From assembly GCA_035380045.1 (NCBI GenBank), contig DAOSWM010000021.1, forward strand, positions 1-51,429: 51,429 nt of DNA. Reading direction: 5' to 3'. This DNA is from DAOSWM01 sp035380045 (GTDB lineage Bacteria > Bacteroidota > Bacteroidia > Bacteroidales > Tenuifilaceae). Shown here one piece after another: positions 34,405 through 43,494 of the stretch. How positions within the stretch are numbered: position 1 is the stretch's first letter; every line of letters starts with the position of its first letter. Below the pieces are notes generated by a model that ran no database searches, was not told where the DNA came from, and was given only the letters and a program-made list of their open reading frames with translations. The position numbers were made by a program, and so were the translations under genes.

Positions 34405-34511
34405 GATAGATAGCATATTTTTTTTTGAAAAAAATATAAAATTTCCTTACAACAGTTGACCAGTTTGGCTGATAATAAGATATAATTTGCAATAAAATAT
34501 TGTAGAGGGGG

Positions 34512-35171
34512 TTACTTAACCATTTCTACTTCGTAGCTTTTATTAATGATAATGTTTGCGTAGGATCTAAGAGATTGAACGCCAATATGTTCTTTTTCAA
34601 GAATTTGGGTGCGATGTTCATCAATCGATTCTTTGCCTCGCATTAGCTGCATCATTTTGGTTTCGAGGTAGGTAAGCTCAATGAATACTTTCAGGTCAGC
34701 TTCTTCGAGGTTAATTGCGTAAAGGCCATCAACAATAAGTATGTTAATTTTTTGGAAGTCGGTAGTAAGCTCATCAACCTGGTCGGGAATTATATCAATG
34801 CAGGGTATTCGGGCGATCATGTTATTCTTGAACTCAACAATATTTTTATTCAGCAGCTCCCAGTCGTACTCGTTGGGGCCAATGGAATCTAGCCCCATTG
34901 CCAATCGCCATTCCTTGCGAAGTAAGGGTGGAACCGAGTAGTAGTTGTCGGCGTGGATAACCTTTGCTCGAATATTATTTGCTTTAAGAATTAGTCCTAA
35001 CGAGTGGGATAGTTCGGATTTCCCAGCTCCCGATTCACCGGAGATTGCAACTATATACTTGTATTCCGGATCCTTTTCCAGTTTCCGCTCTCTATCGGCC
35101 TGAAGTATTTCATATATGGATGCAGCAGCAGATTTATGAAGGTCGTTGATTAGTAAAACATCACTTAGCAT
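34512..35171 (-). CDS. Uridine kinase-like P-loop phosphotransferase
   Basis: A 219-residue soluble protein of the uridine kinase/phosphoribulokinase P-loop family. Walker A is GESGAGKSELS at about residue 45, an aspartate-containing strand is VIHADNYYSVPP, and IGPNEYDWELL matches the acceptor-side region of uridine kinases. Walker B is likely ILIVDGLYAI. ATG 35171 is preferred to TTG 35177. It begins only 29 bp downstream of the trehalose-type phosphorylase gene and is likely co-transcribed with it; the true substrate, nucleoside or sugar, cannot be read from the motif set. Confidence 0.82.
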   Translation of the reverse strand: MLSDVLLINDLHKSAAASIYEILQADRERKLEKDPEYKYIVAISGESGAGKSELSHSLGLILKANNIRAKVIHADNYYSVPPLLRKEWRLAMGLDSIGPNEYDWELLNKNIVEFKNNMIARIPCIDIIPDQVDELTTDFQKINILIVDGLYAINLEEADLKVFIELTYLETKMMQLMRGKESIDEHRTQILEKEHIGVQSLRSYANIIINKSYEVEMVK

Positions 35172-35200
35172 AAACAAGAAATATATTGAGGATTAAAAAT

Positions 35201-38200
35201 CTATACTTTTTTGCCAGTGGCAACCTTAACCTCAGCATCGGCATTTAGGGAGTACTCCTTGCTGCCAATTACTACTCTGGTATTTTTGTTGGCTTTAAGA
35301 AGTATGTAGTTGCTAAGCACTCTGGCGTTGAAGTTTACTCCGCGAAAAGTGCAGTTAAATGATAATTCTTGCCAATGTTTTGGGAGTTTTGGGTCGAACT
35401 CTAGTAGGTCACCCTTCAGGTTCAACCCGGCGAATGCCGCAAGAGTTAGTAAAACAGTGCCTGTCATTACACCCATATGAATCCCTTCTCCAGTTGTTCC
35501 TCCCTGAATATCAATGTAATCGCTTTTAAGTGATTGAATGTATAGCTCCCAGCATAGCTCATTTTTCCCAATAAGTGAGGCAATGTATCCATGAACTACT
35601 CGGCTAAGGGTTGAACCATGCGAACATCGGTTATAGTAGTAATCGAAGTTTTTCTCCAGATAATTTTTATCAACCTTGTACCCTACTTCTTCAACGATGT
35701 TTGTTACTATTTGTGGGTCAATGTTGTAAAAGGTCATCAGGGTGTCGGCTTGTTTCGATACTTTGAACTCATCGGGAGATTTCCCCTCGGCTTTGAGTAT
35801 TCTATCCAAACGATGTATGTTCTCATATTTTTTTGAGTAGGCATCCCAGTCGAGTTCCTTTAGGTTGAAGTATCCGTCGAACTGTTCAATTATTCCTTCA
35901 TCTGAAATAGAAAGGGCAATATTCTTTTGGATTACCCGCCATTCATCAACTTCATCGTTTGATAGTTCAATCTTTTTGAATAGTTCTTTTTTGTGTGTTA
36001 CATCAATGTGTTTGAGCAATTCGGCCGCCTTGCTGAATAACCATACTACCATAATGTTTGTGTATGCGTTATTTTTAAGTCCTCCTTTAGTTGAATCAGG
36101 AAGTTTTTCGTGGAACTCATCGGGTCCCATAACTTCATCAATCTCGAAGCGGCCGGTTAGTTTATTCCGTTTTGTTTTGCTTGCCCAGAACCGACAGATT
36201 TCGAGGAACAGTTCACCACCGTTAGTGTTGAGGAAACTAACATCGTGAGTAACGTTGAAGTACATCCAGATGTTGTACGCGATAGCGATAGAGATGTGTC
36301 GTTGAAGGGAACTGTAGTCGTCGCCCCACATCCCTGACACGGGGTTGAGGTGTACTGTCTGGGTTTCTTCTTTCCCGCTACTACCACTTTGCCAAGGGAA
36401 CATGGCACCTGAGTAACCGTGTTGTTTCGCATATTCGCGGGCGGCATCAAGCCGCCTATAGCGATACAAAAGCACAGATTTTGCTACCTCAGGGAAGTGC
36501 ATGCAGTAGAAGGGGAGAATGAATAGTTCGTCCCAGAAAATATGCCCCCGATAGGCTTCGCCATGAAGACCCCGAGCGGGAATTCCAAAGTCAATGCTCG
36601 TGCTATGGGAAGAGGTTGTTACCATGGAATGGTATATATGGAGCCGAACGAGCTTCTGAGCTAGCCGATCACCCACTATTGTGATATCGGCTTTGTTCCA
36701 AACTTTTGACCATGCCTTAATGCTTTCTGCAAACATGGTATCGAACGATTGGATGCTGATTACATCTTTTCTTACAAACTCAGTTGGTTTTTTAGTTTTT
36801 TTGTCAAGAGAATTGCAAATGCTTACAAGTTTCTCAATTCTAAAGGTTTGCTCTTTTTTTACGGAGGCCTTAATGTATGTGTTTACCCATCCTTCCTCAT
36901 GCTTAATCACAAAATCGGTTGCAAGTGGACGATTATCGAAGAAGGTTTCAAGTTTAGCGGCCAATGCGATGGTAATACCTGATTGAACAGTTTTTGCAGC
37001 TATGTATGTAACATTTCCCGCACCACCCTGCTCAATGGGTTGGGTATGTTTCTGGTTAAGTTCTTTGTACCTGTCAACGCCATCATTTTTTGATGGAACG
37101 CTCAGGCCTGATTTTACCCTAATGTAACCTCCGTAGTTTAGTGGGGTTATTGAATAGTCAATTGCTGCCTGATGCTTGTTGCTCATGCTTGCAATTCTTC
37201 TTGAAATAATTAATGTCCTATGTCCTTTTGAGTCTTCAGCCACCATTCTTTTGGTTAAAACACCATTAAGAAGGTTAAGGTTTCGTTCCATTTCAAGGAT
37301 TTTATCCCTGTTCGGATCGAACCAATCACCTTCGCCAACCTTAAAAGAAATGGTGAGCCAATTTGGGGCGTTGACAAAATCTTCGTTTTCAATCATGCGG
37401 TCACCAACCGGCGAAGGAAGGGTATTATAGAGGCCAGCCATATATGTTCCAGGGTAGTTCACCTGGTTTGCTTCGCTTTCTTCTAGAGCGCCTCGGGTTC
37501 CAAAGTAACCGTTCCCCACGGTAAGAAGGGCCTCGCGCGAACGTTCGTTTTTGGGGTTGTAATCGTTGTACGAGATAGCCCACAAATCTTTTAGCAAGCC
37601 TCCCTTAAACCAACGTTCTACCCCTTCAATTCCGTTTAGTTCAGAAATATCGGTTATTACAATGTCAGCTCCGTTTATTTTTAGCTCGTGGGCATTGTTT
37701 TCCCGGGCAATGCCTAAAACCAAACCAAAGTTACCGTTTTGACCAGCTTGAACGCCCGAAACGGCATCCTCAACAATAACTGCCCTGTCGTAGGTAACTC
37801 CTAGGTTATCGCAGGCAACGGTGAAAATATCGGCTTCGGGTTTGCCGTGCAAACCTAACTTTGCAGAAACTTCCCCATCAACGCGGGTTTCAAAACGGTG
37901 AGCCAGTTTGGCTGCCTCAAGCACCTGCTTGCAGTTTTTGCTTGATGAGGCAACCCCCAGCTTTATCCCAGCTTTCTCCAGCTCATCGATGAACTCTACA
38001 GTAGACTTGTATACCTCAACACCGTCACGTTTTAGTATTTTGTTAAATTCGTTGTTTTTCCTGTTGCCAAGGCCACATATTGTTTCTAACCCGGGTTCAT
38101 CATCGGGTGATCCAAAGGGAATGTCAACTCCTCTGGACTTTAAGAACGATTCTACTCCTTTGTACCGAGGCTTCCCGTCAACGTAGGGAAGGTAATCGTT

Positions 38201-38359
38201 TGCGTGAGTAAACTCCTTGAAGGGTTCTCCAAATCTTTTCTCTCGATTCCTAAGGTACTCGTCAAACATTTCTTTCCATGCCCTGGCATGAACTTGTGCT
38301 GTTTTGGTAATAACGCCATCGAGGTCGAATATTACTGCATCGAAACTGTATCTGCTCAT
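35201..38359 (-). CDS. Bifunctional beta-phosphoglucomutase / GH65 disaccharide phosphorylase
   Basis: A 1052-residue fusion. Residues 1-240 are a HAD-type beta-phosphoglucomutase: nucleophile motif FDLDGVITKTAQVHARAW, second motif ASSSKNC, third VIVEDAVSGVQAG. Residues about 275-1052 are a GH65 inverting phosphorylase (trehalose, maltose or kojibiose type) with HGEAYRGHIFWDELF, acid catalyst in EVMGPDEFHE, and phosphate-site motifs SHGSTLSRVVHGY and GGTTGEGIHMG. The phosphorylase would make beta-glucose-1-phosphate and the mutase would convert it to glucose-6-phosphate within one protein. Trehalose is the best-supported substrate because the divergent neighbour makes trehalose. ATG 38359 (MSRYSFDAVIFD) is chosen; a longer frame to 38437 adds a basic 26-residue stretch. 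Confidence 0.92.
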   Translation of the reverse strand: MSRYSFDAVIFDLDGVITKTAQVHARAWKEMFDEYLRNREKRFGEPFKEFTHANDYLPYVDGKPRYKGVESFLKSRGVDIPFGSPDDEPGLETICGLGNRKNNEFNKILKRDGVEVYKSTVEFIDELEKAGIKLGVASSSKNCKQVLEAAKLAHRFETRVDGEVSAKLGLHGKPEADIFTVACDNLGVTYDRAVIVEDAVSGVQAGQNGNFGLVLGIARENNAHELKINGADIVITDISELNGIEGVERWFKGGLLKDLWAISYNDYNPKNERSREALLTVGNGYFGTRGALEESEANQVNYPGTYMAGLYNTLPSPVGDRMIENEDFVNAPNWLTISFKVGEGDWFDPNRDKILEMERNLNLLNGVLTKRMVAEDSKGHRTLIISRRIASMSNKHQAAIDYSITPLNYGGYIRVKSGLSVPSKNDGVDRYKELNQKHTQPIEQGGAGNVTYIAAKTVQSGITIALAAKLETFFDNRPLATDFVIKHEEGWVNTYIKASVKKEQTFRIEKLVSICNSLDKKTKKPTEFVRKDVISIQSFDTMFAESIKAWSKVWNKADITIVGDRLAQKLVRLHIYHSMVTTSSHSTSIDFGIPARGLHGEAYRGHIFWDELFILPFYCMHFPEVAKSVLLYRYRRLDAAREYAKQHGYSGAMFPWQSGSSGKEETQTVHLNPVSGMWGDDYSSLQRHISIAIAYNIWMYFNVTHDVSFLNTNGGELFLEICRFWASKTKRNKLTGRFEIDEVMGPDEFHEKLPDSTKGGLKNNAYTNIMVVWLFSKAAELLKHIDVTHKKELFKKIELSNDEVDEWRVIQKNIALSISDEGIIEQFDGYFNLKELDWDAYSKKYENIHRLDRILKAEGKSPDEFKVSKQADTLMTFYNIDPQIVTNIVEEVGYKVDKNYLEKNFDYYYNRCSHGSTLSRVVHGYIASLIGKNELCWELYIQSLKSDYIDIQGGTTGEGIHMGVMTGTVLLTLAAFAGLNLKGDLLEFDPKLPKHWQELSFNCTFRGVNFNARVLSNYILLKANKNTRVVIGSKEYSLNADAEVKVATGKKV

Positions 38360-38512
38360 TGGTTCATGTTTTTTTTGTTTGAAAAAAACTTGCAACAGTT
38401 CTTTAGTAAAGAGCAATTTAGGGAACCTGAGCCCCAAAACGATTGGAAAAGTGGCTATTTTTTGCTAATATAGTAAAGTTTTTTGATGTATAGAATTTAA
38501 AAACGAACGAAT

Positions 38513-40726
38513 ATGAGCAGGCTTATTGTTGTGTCGAATAAGTTACCCTACGAGATTGAGAAAACAGCTGATGGATTGCGGATTAAGGAAAAGATAATTC
38601 GGACTCCAAGCAGGTTGAGTTCTTTCTATAACTTGCAGCAGTGCGACTGGGTAGGCTGGACAGGTAACGAGCAAATAGATCTGGAGAAGCAAGACAGTGA
38701 AAGGGTTACAGAGTTGCTGGAGCAGGAGCGCTGCCATTCAGTTTGTTTAACAGCCGATGAGGTTGAGAAGCATCACTACGGATTTTGCAATGCCACTATT
38801 TGGCCACTTTTTCACTACTTTACCCAGTATAGCGAGTTTAGAGAAGACTTTTGGGAGAGTTACTGGGCTGTTAACCAAAAGTTCGCTGATAAAGTTCTTG
38901 AGGTTGCAAGCAAAGACGATACTATTTGGATTAACGATTACCATCTTCTGCTTTTGCCTAAAATGCTTCGCGATGCTAGCCCTGACCTAACCATTGGTTT
39001 TTTCCTGCATATACCGTTCCCATCGTACGAAATTTTTAGGATACTGCCATGGCGTCGTGAAATTGTGGAGGGTATGCTGGGAGCCGATTTGGTGGCATTC
39101 CATACCTTCGATTACGAGCGGCACTTCATGAGTTCTGTAAGAAGATTGCTTGGCATTGACAACGTGCTAAACACCGTGAAGCTGGATGAAAGGGTTGTGA
39201 AAATTGATAACTTTCCGATAGGTATTGACTACAAATACTTTCAGGAAAAATCACGTGCGTTGTTGAAAAAGGGTAGTAAGTCGCAACTTGGGGTGGGTGA
39301 AGATTTTATTTCAAAAACACTGAACAACGGGCAAATCAAACTTATGCTTTCAATTGACAGGCTCGATTACGCAAAGGGCATTGATAAACGCTTGGAAGCA
39401 TATGAACTATTTCTGAATAAGTATCCCCAGTACCTTGAAAAAATCTGTTTAGCGCTTTTTGTTATTCCCTCGCGTGAGGTTCTGGTTGAATACCAGGCTA
39501 AAAAAAGGATGGTTGATGAGTTGGTAGGTCGAATTAACGGGCATTATGGTACCGTTGGCTGGATGCCAATTATTTACTTCTACCGATACTTAAGTCGGGA
39601 CGAGAAGGTTGAGATGTACTCAGTGTCCGATATTGCCCTGGTTACACCGCTTCGCGATGGGATGAATTTGATAGCCAAGGAGTATATCGCATCACGACAT
39701 GATGGGACCGGTGTTTTGATTCTGAGTGAAATGACTGGTGCGGCCAAGGAGATGAGCGAAGCGCTTCAGGTGAATCCCAACAACACTTTCGAGATGGCCG
39801 AAGCAATTCGACAAGCAATGGAACTCTCAGTTGCTGAACAAATTCAGAGCAATGAGGTTATGCAGAAACGGTTACAGCTGTATAACGAGCAGAAGTGGGC
39901 AACCGATATTCTTTCGACCCTAAAAAGCGTTAAGAAGCTGCAGGAAACCAACCTGACACGAAAAATTTCACCGAGAATAATTGATGATATTAAGGAGTCT
40001 TACAGAAAAGCTCACCAGCGAATTATTTTTCTGGATTATGATGGTACGCTTACGGGTTTTCATAAGGATCCGCAGATGGCAGTTCCCAATGAGGAGCTTT
40101 ACGCAATTCTGCGTAAGTTGGTATCGGACACAAAAAGTAAGGTAGTTATTATTAGTGGAAGAGACAAGGAAACTCTTGGAAATTGGTTTGCCGACTTTGA
40201 GTCCATTACTTTTGTTGCCGAGCATGGGGTTTGGATTAAGGCCCCTGGTGCTGAATGGGGAATGATGGAAAATATCGACAAGAACTGGATGGATATCATA
40301 AGGCCAATCATCAATTTTTATGCTGACCGAACCCCGCGTTCATTTCTCGAGGAGAAGAACTACTCGTTGGTTTGGCACTACCGGAATTCAGATCCCGATT
40401 TGGGTGTAATACGTGCCTGGGAGCTGAAGGACGAGCTGCGCGATTTAGTTTCGAACCTAAACCTCGAAATTATGGATGGCGACAAGGTAATTGAGGTAAA
40501 AAATTCGGGTATTAATAAGGGACGTGCAGCTGCCCAGCAGCTAGCAAAAAGAGATTACCAGTTTGTTATGGCCATTGGCGACGACTGGACTGATGAGTAC
40601 ACCTTTGGGGCAATGCCACAGAATGCGTATACCATTAAGGTTGGTACAAAAAATACGAAAGCAAATTACTACATCGAGTCGGTTGAAAAGGTGCGCCATT
40701 TGCTCAGTACGCTGGGTAATATGTGA
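38513..40726 (+). CDS. Bifunctional trehalose-6-phosphate synthase/phosphatase
   Basis: A 737-residue fusion that makes trehalose from UDP-glucose and glucose-6-phosphate and then removes the phosphate. The GT20 synthase (about 1-470) shows VVSNKLPYEI at the N terminus, WINDYHLLLLPKMLR, and the nucleotide-sugar region RDGMNLIAKEYIASR. The HAD phosphatase (about 495-737) has FLDYDGTLTGF, VVIISGRDKETLG, and the C-terminal AIGDDWTDEYTFG. The N-terminal loop TADGLRIKEK is less glycine-rich than in E. coli OtsA. It is divergent from the phosphorylase gene with 153 bp between starts, and its stop lies 4 bp from the convergent AraC-type gene. Confidence 0.95.
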   Translation: MSRLIVVSNKLPYEIEKTADGLRIKEKIIRTPSRLSSFYNLQQCDWVGWTGNEQIDLEKQDSERVTELLEQERCHSVCLTADEVEKHHYGFCNATIWPLFHYFTQYSEFREDFWESYWAVNQKFADKVLEVASKDDTIWINDYHLLLLPKMLRDASPDLTIGFFLHIPFPSYEIFRILPWRREIVEGMLGADLVAFHTFDYERHFMSSVRRLLGIDNVLNTVKLDERVVKIDNFPIGIDYKYFQEKSRALLKKGSKSQLGVGEDFISKTLNNGQIKLMLSIDRLDYAKGIDKRLEAYELFLNKYPQYLEKICLALFVIPSREVLVEYQAKKRMVDELVGRINGHYGTVGWMPIIYFYRYLSRDEKVEMYSVSDIALVTPLRDGMNLIAKEYIASRHDGTGVLILSEMTGAAKEMSEALQVNPNNTFEMAEAIRQAMELSVAEQIQSNEVMQKRLQLYNEQKWATDILSTLKSVKKLQETNLTRKISPRIIDDIKESYRKAHQRIIFLDYDGTLTGFHKDPQMAVPNEELYAILRKLVSDTKSKVVIISGRDKETLGNWFADFESITFVAEHGVWIKAPGAEWGMMENIDKNWMDIIRPIINFYADRTPRSFLEEKNYSLVWHYRNSDPDLGVIRAWELKDELRDLVSNLNLEIMDGDKVIEVKNSGINKGRAAAQQLAKRDYQFVMAIGDDWTDEYTFGAMPQNAYTIKVGTKNTKANYYIESVEKVRHLLSTLGNM

Positions 40727-40730
40727 AATG

Positions 40731-41855
40731 TTAACCTAAAACTTGCCTTCGGAACTGTCCTAGCGACATACCCTCTGAGTTCAAAAATGCGCGGTATAGC
40801 GAATTTACCGAACAAAACCCCGATAGTTCAGCGATTTGCTCGTTCGAAAGATTCCTGTTGTTCTTAATAAACATTTTTGCGGAGGCAACGCGGTAATAAT
40901 TAACGTGTGTGCAGAAATTTCGCCCGTATTCACTATTGATTATACGGGATACGAAGGTTCGGTTTGTTCCGAGCATTGAGCTAACATCCCAAATTTTAAG
41001 ATCTGGGTTCTTGAAAATTTTCTCCCTCTCGAAAAGATTATCGAGCTTTTCTTTCAGACGATGAGGCGGTTTCGATTCTTCAGGGATTTCAATAAAACGA
41101 TTTATCTCAGTGAATATGGCTAATTGACGGTAGCCAAGTAACCCAATAAAGAAAAGCATAAGGGTAAAAACTACCGATGGAAAAACGAGCAGTATTTCAT
41201 TTTGAAGAAATACATTTCGTCCAATTGAAGCGAGAACAGCACTAGATACTGATGTGAAGGCAAAGCTGATGTTGAAGAACTGTACCCAGTTTAGTTTACG
41301 ATCATCCATGTTGCTGTAGTAATCCTGCAGGCGGATGTTGTTAGCACGAATTAGTTTGAAACTTAGAATCAGGTAGATTGCGGTTTGTAGTAGAAACACA
41401 ATGCGTCCGATTACGAAAAGTGAGAACATGTAAACCTGAAAACCATGCGGTTTTTTTCCTTGAACCAGAATTGATTCGATGAAGTTAATCCCACCTTCTT
41501 TTCCCATTATTATATATCCGGCAAGTGTTGCAACGAATAGAATTATGGGTACCAGAAGGTACGGGCCATGTTTCTGAATTGATATTTTGCTGTCAACGGT
41601 TAGAAGCCTAACGTATATGTGGTATAGTGGGTAAACCGAGAGGTACGCCAAGGTGTAGATACTATCCGCATAGAAGTACTCAACGAATCGATGTGTAAAG
41701 TATAAAAAGTGAGAGATGTATACAGCCGAAGCCACAACCATAAATATTCCCAGAAACACTTTTGGTAAATGCTTGCTCCTGTTATTTGTGTTCAGAACAA
41801 AGGCCCAGAAAATTGTAACGTAAATAGGGTTTAGAAGAAGAATTTCTTTAAGCAT
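40731..41855 (-). CDS. Membrane-bound AraC-type transcription regulator
   Basis: A 374-residue regulator with a membrane sensor half and a DNA-binding half. Residues about 5-245 contain about seven hydrophobic segments (for example IYVTIFWAFVL, FLGIFMVVASAVYIS, YLLVPIILFVATLAGYI, LVFPSVVFTLMLFFIGLLG). The C-terminal HTH_18 domain begins around residue 275 (LKIWDVSSMLGTNRTFVSRIIN) with the second helix-turn-helix in NEQIAELSGFCSVNSLYRAFL. Such proteins detect an external or lipid signal and act directly on DNA. Its ligand and target are unknown; closeness to the trehalose genes suggests, but does not show, a link. Confidence 0.9.
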   Translation of the reverse strand: MLKEILLLNPIYVTIFWAFVLNTNNRSKHLPKVFLGIFMVVASAVYISHFLYFTHRFVEYFYADSIYTLAYLSVYPLYHIYVRLLTVDSKISIQKHGPYLLVPIILFVATLAGYIIMGKEGGINFIESILVQGKKPHGFQVYMFSLFVIGRIVFLLQTAIYLILSFKLIRANNIRLQDYYSNMDDRKLNWVQFFNISFAFTSVSSAVLASIGRNVFLQNEILLVFPSVVFTLMLFFIGLLGYRQLAIFTEINRFIEIPEESKPPHRLKEKLDNLFEREKIFKNPDLKIWDVSSMLGTNRTFVSRIINSEYGRNFCTHVNYYRVASAKMFIKNNRNLSNEQIAELSGFCSVNSLYRAFLNSEGMSLGQFRRQVLG

Positions 41856-41960
41856 TTGGGTGAATGGTTGCTCATTATTATTTCTCTCAAATCAACTCAA
41901 TTATTTGAGAAATGTATTGAACTGATTAAAAAAGGGGGGTATATATGCAAATTTAGCTTC

Positions 41961-42494
41961 TTATAGGTAAAAATTTAATCCGCCACCAATAAAATGGTAC
42001 GCCGGGTCGGTGAGCCCAATTTCTGCCTCAAAAATGAAACTCATGTTACTTCGTAGGCCAATTTCTAATCCAACCGGAATCCAAAGAAGGAAGTCAACAT
42101 CGTTACCGAAGTTCACATCCAAATCGGCGCCGGTGAAGAGGCGCACGTCATTCTTAATTGGGAATGTGATGTTGAAGGTTCCGTCCAGCCCGAAATCGTT
42201 AAAGTGATGGGCACCAGCTGCCAGCGAGAAATTTTTGCCCATGGCAAATTCTACGTCTGCACCAAAGTACTCTCCGGGGCCTAGGAACCCAAGATTTAGA
42301 CCAAAATCTATTCCTTTAGTTAGTCCGTACCCTCCATGAAGGAAAAGCATGAAATCGGGACCGCCAATAAGTACGGCAGGTTCAATTCCAAGCGAGAAAG
42401 TTTTGGGTTTAAGGGTTTGACCCGTATTGAAAACCTGAGCGTATGAACTTATGGTTAAAGCTATCGCCAATAATAAAAAAGCAATTTTTTTCAT
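41961..42494 (-). CDS. Hypothetical outer-membrane beta-barrel protein
   Basis: A 177-residue exported protein with a signal peptide (KIAFLLLAIALTISSYAQ) and alternating amphipathic strands rich in aromatic residues and glycine, typical of a small beta barrel (FMLFLHGGYGLTKGIDFGLN; FSLAAGAHHFNDFGLDG). It ends in FIGGGLNFYL, whose final aromatic residue and leucine fit a terminal barrel strand. I do not recognise a named family. It is 50 bp downstream of the PorP/SprF gene on the same strand and may be co-transcribed. Confidence 0.75.
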   Translation of the reverse strand: MKKIAFLLLAIALTISSYAQVFNTGQTLKPKTFSLGIEPAVLIGGPDFMLFLHGGYGLTKGIDFGLNLGFLGPGEYFGADVEFAMGKNFSLAAGAHHFNDFGLDGTFNITFPIKNDVRLFTGADLDVNFGNDVDFLLWIPVGLEIGLRSNMSFIFEAEIGLTDPAYHFIGGGLNFYL

Positions 42495-42544
42495 TTGTTC
42501 AAATTGAATGATTTCAAAACAAAATTAGAATTTTATTTAAAACT

Positions 42545-43468
42545 CTAAAATTTCCATCCCTTTAATTTATTCCAAATGTCATCGAAAGTGTAGGTAATCA
42601 TAAGTTCATGGGTTCCACTATTCACCCTAGAAAGCTTGTTTAGGGTAAAGTCGAAAGCGTAACCAAGGGTTAGGTCGTTGTTAACTTTTCCGTTGAAAAA
42701 TAGCCCTGCAGCATCGCCAGCACGGTAGTGCGTACCAAAGTTGAACTTATTCAGGTAAAGGAACTGTGCTGTTACATCAGCCGACATTGGCGATCCGCCC
42801 ATAATTCCTAGCAACATCGATGGCATAAAAACCCAATCGTGGTTAATAATTAAGTTATAACCGCCCATCAGGTACATTTGTGGGTTGTAGGGCTCACCGC
42901 TATTCCTGTACTCCTTGTTTAGTTTGGGCTCAATAAGGCGAGGTGCCGAAAAACCAGCGTAGTACGTGTTATTTTCATCATAAAGGTAGAAACCTACGCC
43001 CATGTTGGGGTTAACCCTATTCTCGTTGCTCTGGAACTCAGGATCAGTTGTATCGATTACGCTAATTCCATTAACCTTAGCATTGTAGGTGCTTACTCCG
43101 GCTTTTAGCCCCATGGAAAGTTTTAACCCTTCAATAAGGGTTATTTGGTAAGCGTAGGAAGCAGTTATGTGTGTTGCTCTAAGAGGACCAGCTTTATCAG
43201 TCATCATGTTGAAACCTAACCCCATGTTCTGTTTAATGTATGGAGTATGCGCTCCAAAACTGTATGAGGCGGGTGCTCCGTCCATCCCAATCCACTGGTG
43301 ACGAGACAGTAAACTCAGGTTAAGCCCGCCCACTGTTCCGGCTATGGCGGGATTGTATGCAATTGGATTCTGCAGGTAATGCGTAAAAAGCGGATCCTGC
43401 TGTGCATAAGAGTTGCTTACAAGAAGTGAAGCAAGGAAAATAGTACCTATAACTAGCTTTTTCATCAT
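42545..43468 (-). CDS. PorP/SprF family type IX secretion membrane protein
   Basis: A 307-residue outer-membrane protein of the PorP/SprF family. The signal peptide ends NSYAQ, and the conserved beginning follows at once: QDPLFTHYLQNPIAYNPAIAGT. Further family segments are SLLSRHQWIGMDGAP and FGAHTPYI. In Flavobacterium, SprF is needed for secretion of the adhesin SprB, encoded just upstream; here the gene lies 26 bp after the stop of the giant adhesin. This suggests it is the dedicated partner for that cargo, rather than the PorP component of the core secretion machine. ATG 43468 or ATG 43465 may be used. Confidence 0.93.
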   Translation of the reverse strand: MMKKLVIGTIFLASLLVSNSYAQQDPLFTHYLQNPIAYNPAIAGTVGGLNLSLLSRHQWIGMDGAPASYSFGAHTPYIKQNMGLGFNMMTDKAGPLRATHITASYAYQITLIEGLKLSMGLKAGVSTYNAKVNGISVIDTTDPEFQSNENRVNPNMGVGFYLYDENNTYYAGFSAPRLIEPKLNKEYRNSGEPYNPQMYLMGGYNLIINHDWVFMPSMLLGIMGGSPMSADVTAQFLYLNKFNFGTHYRAGDAAGLFFNGKVNNDLTLGYAFDFTLNKLSRVNSGTHELMITYTFDDIWNKLKGWKF

Positions 43469-43494
43469 AACAAGTATTTCAAAATTGAACCCAA

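Noticed and set aside
38360..38437. Longer N terminus for the phosphorylase/mutase fusion
   Set aside because: The extra residues are basic and unrelated to HAD proteins, whereas ATG 38359 is immediately followed by the beta-phosphoglucomutase fold.
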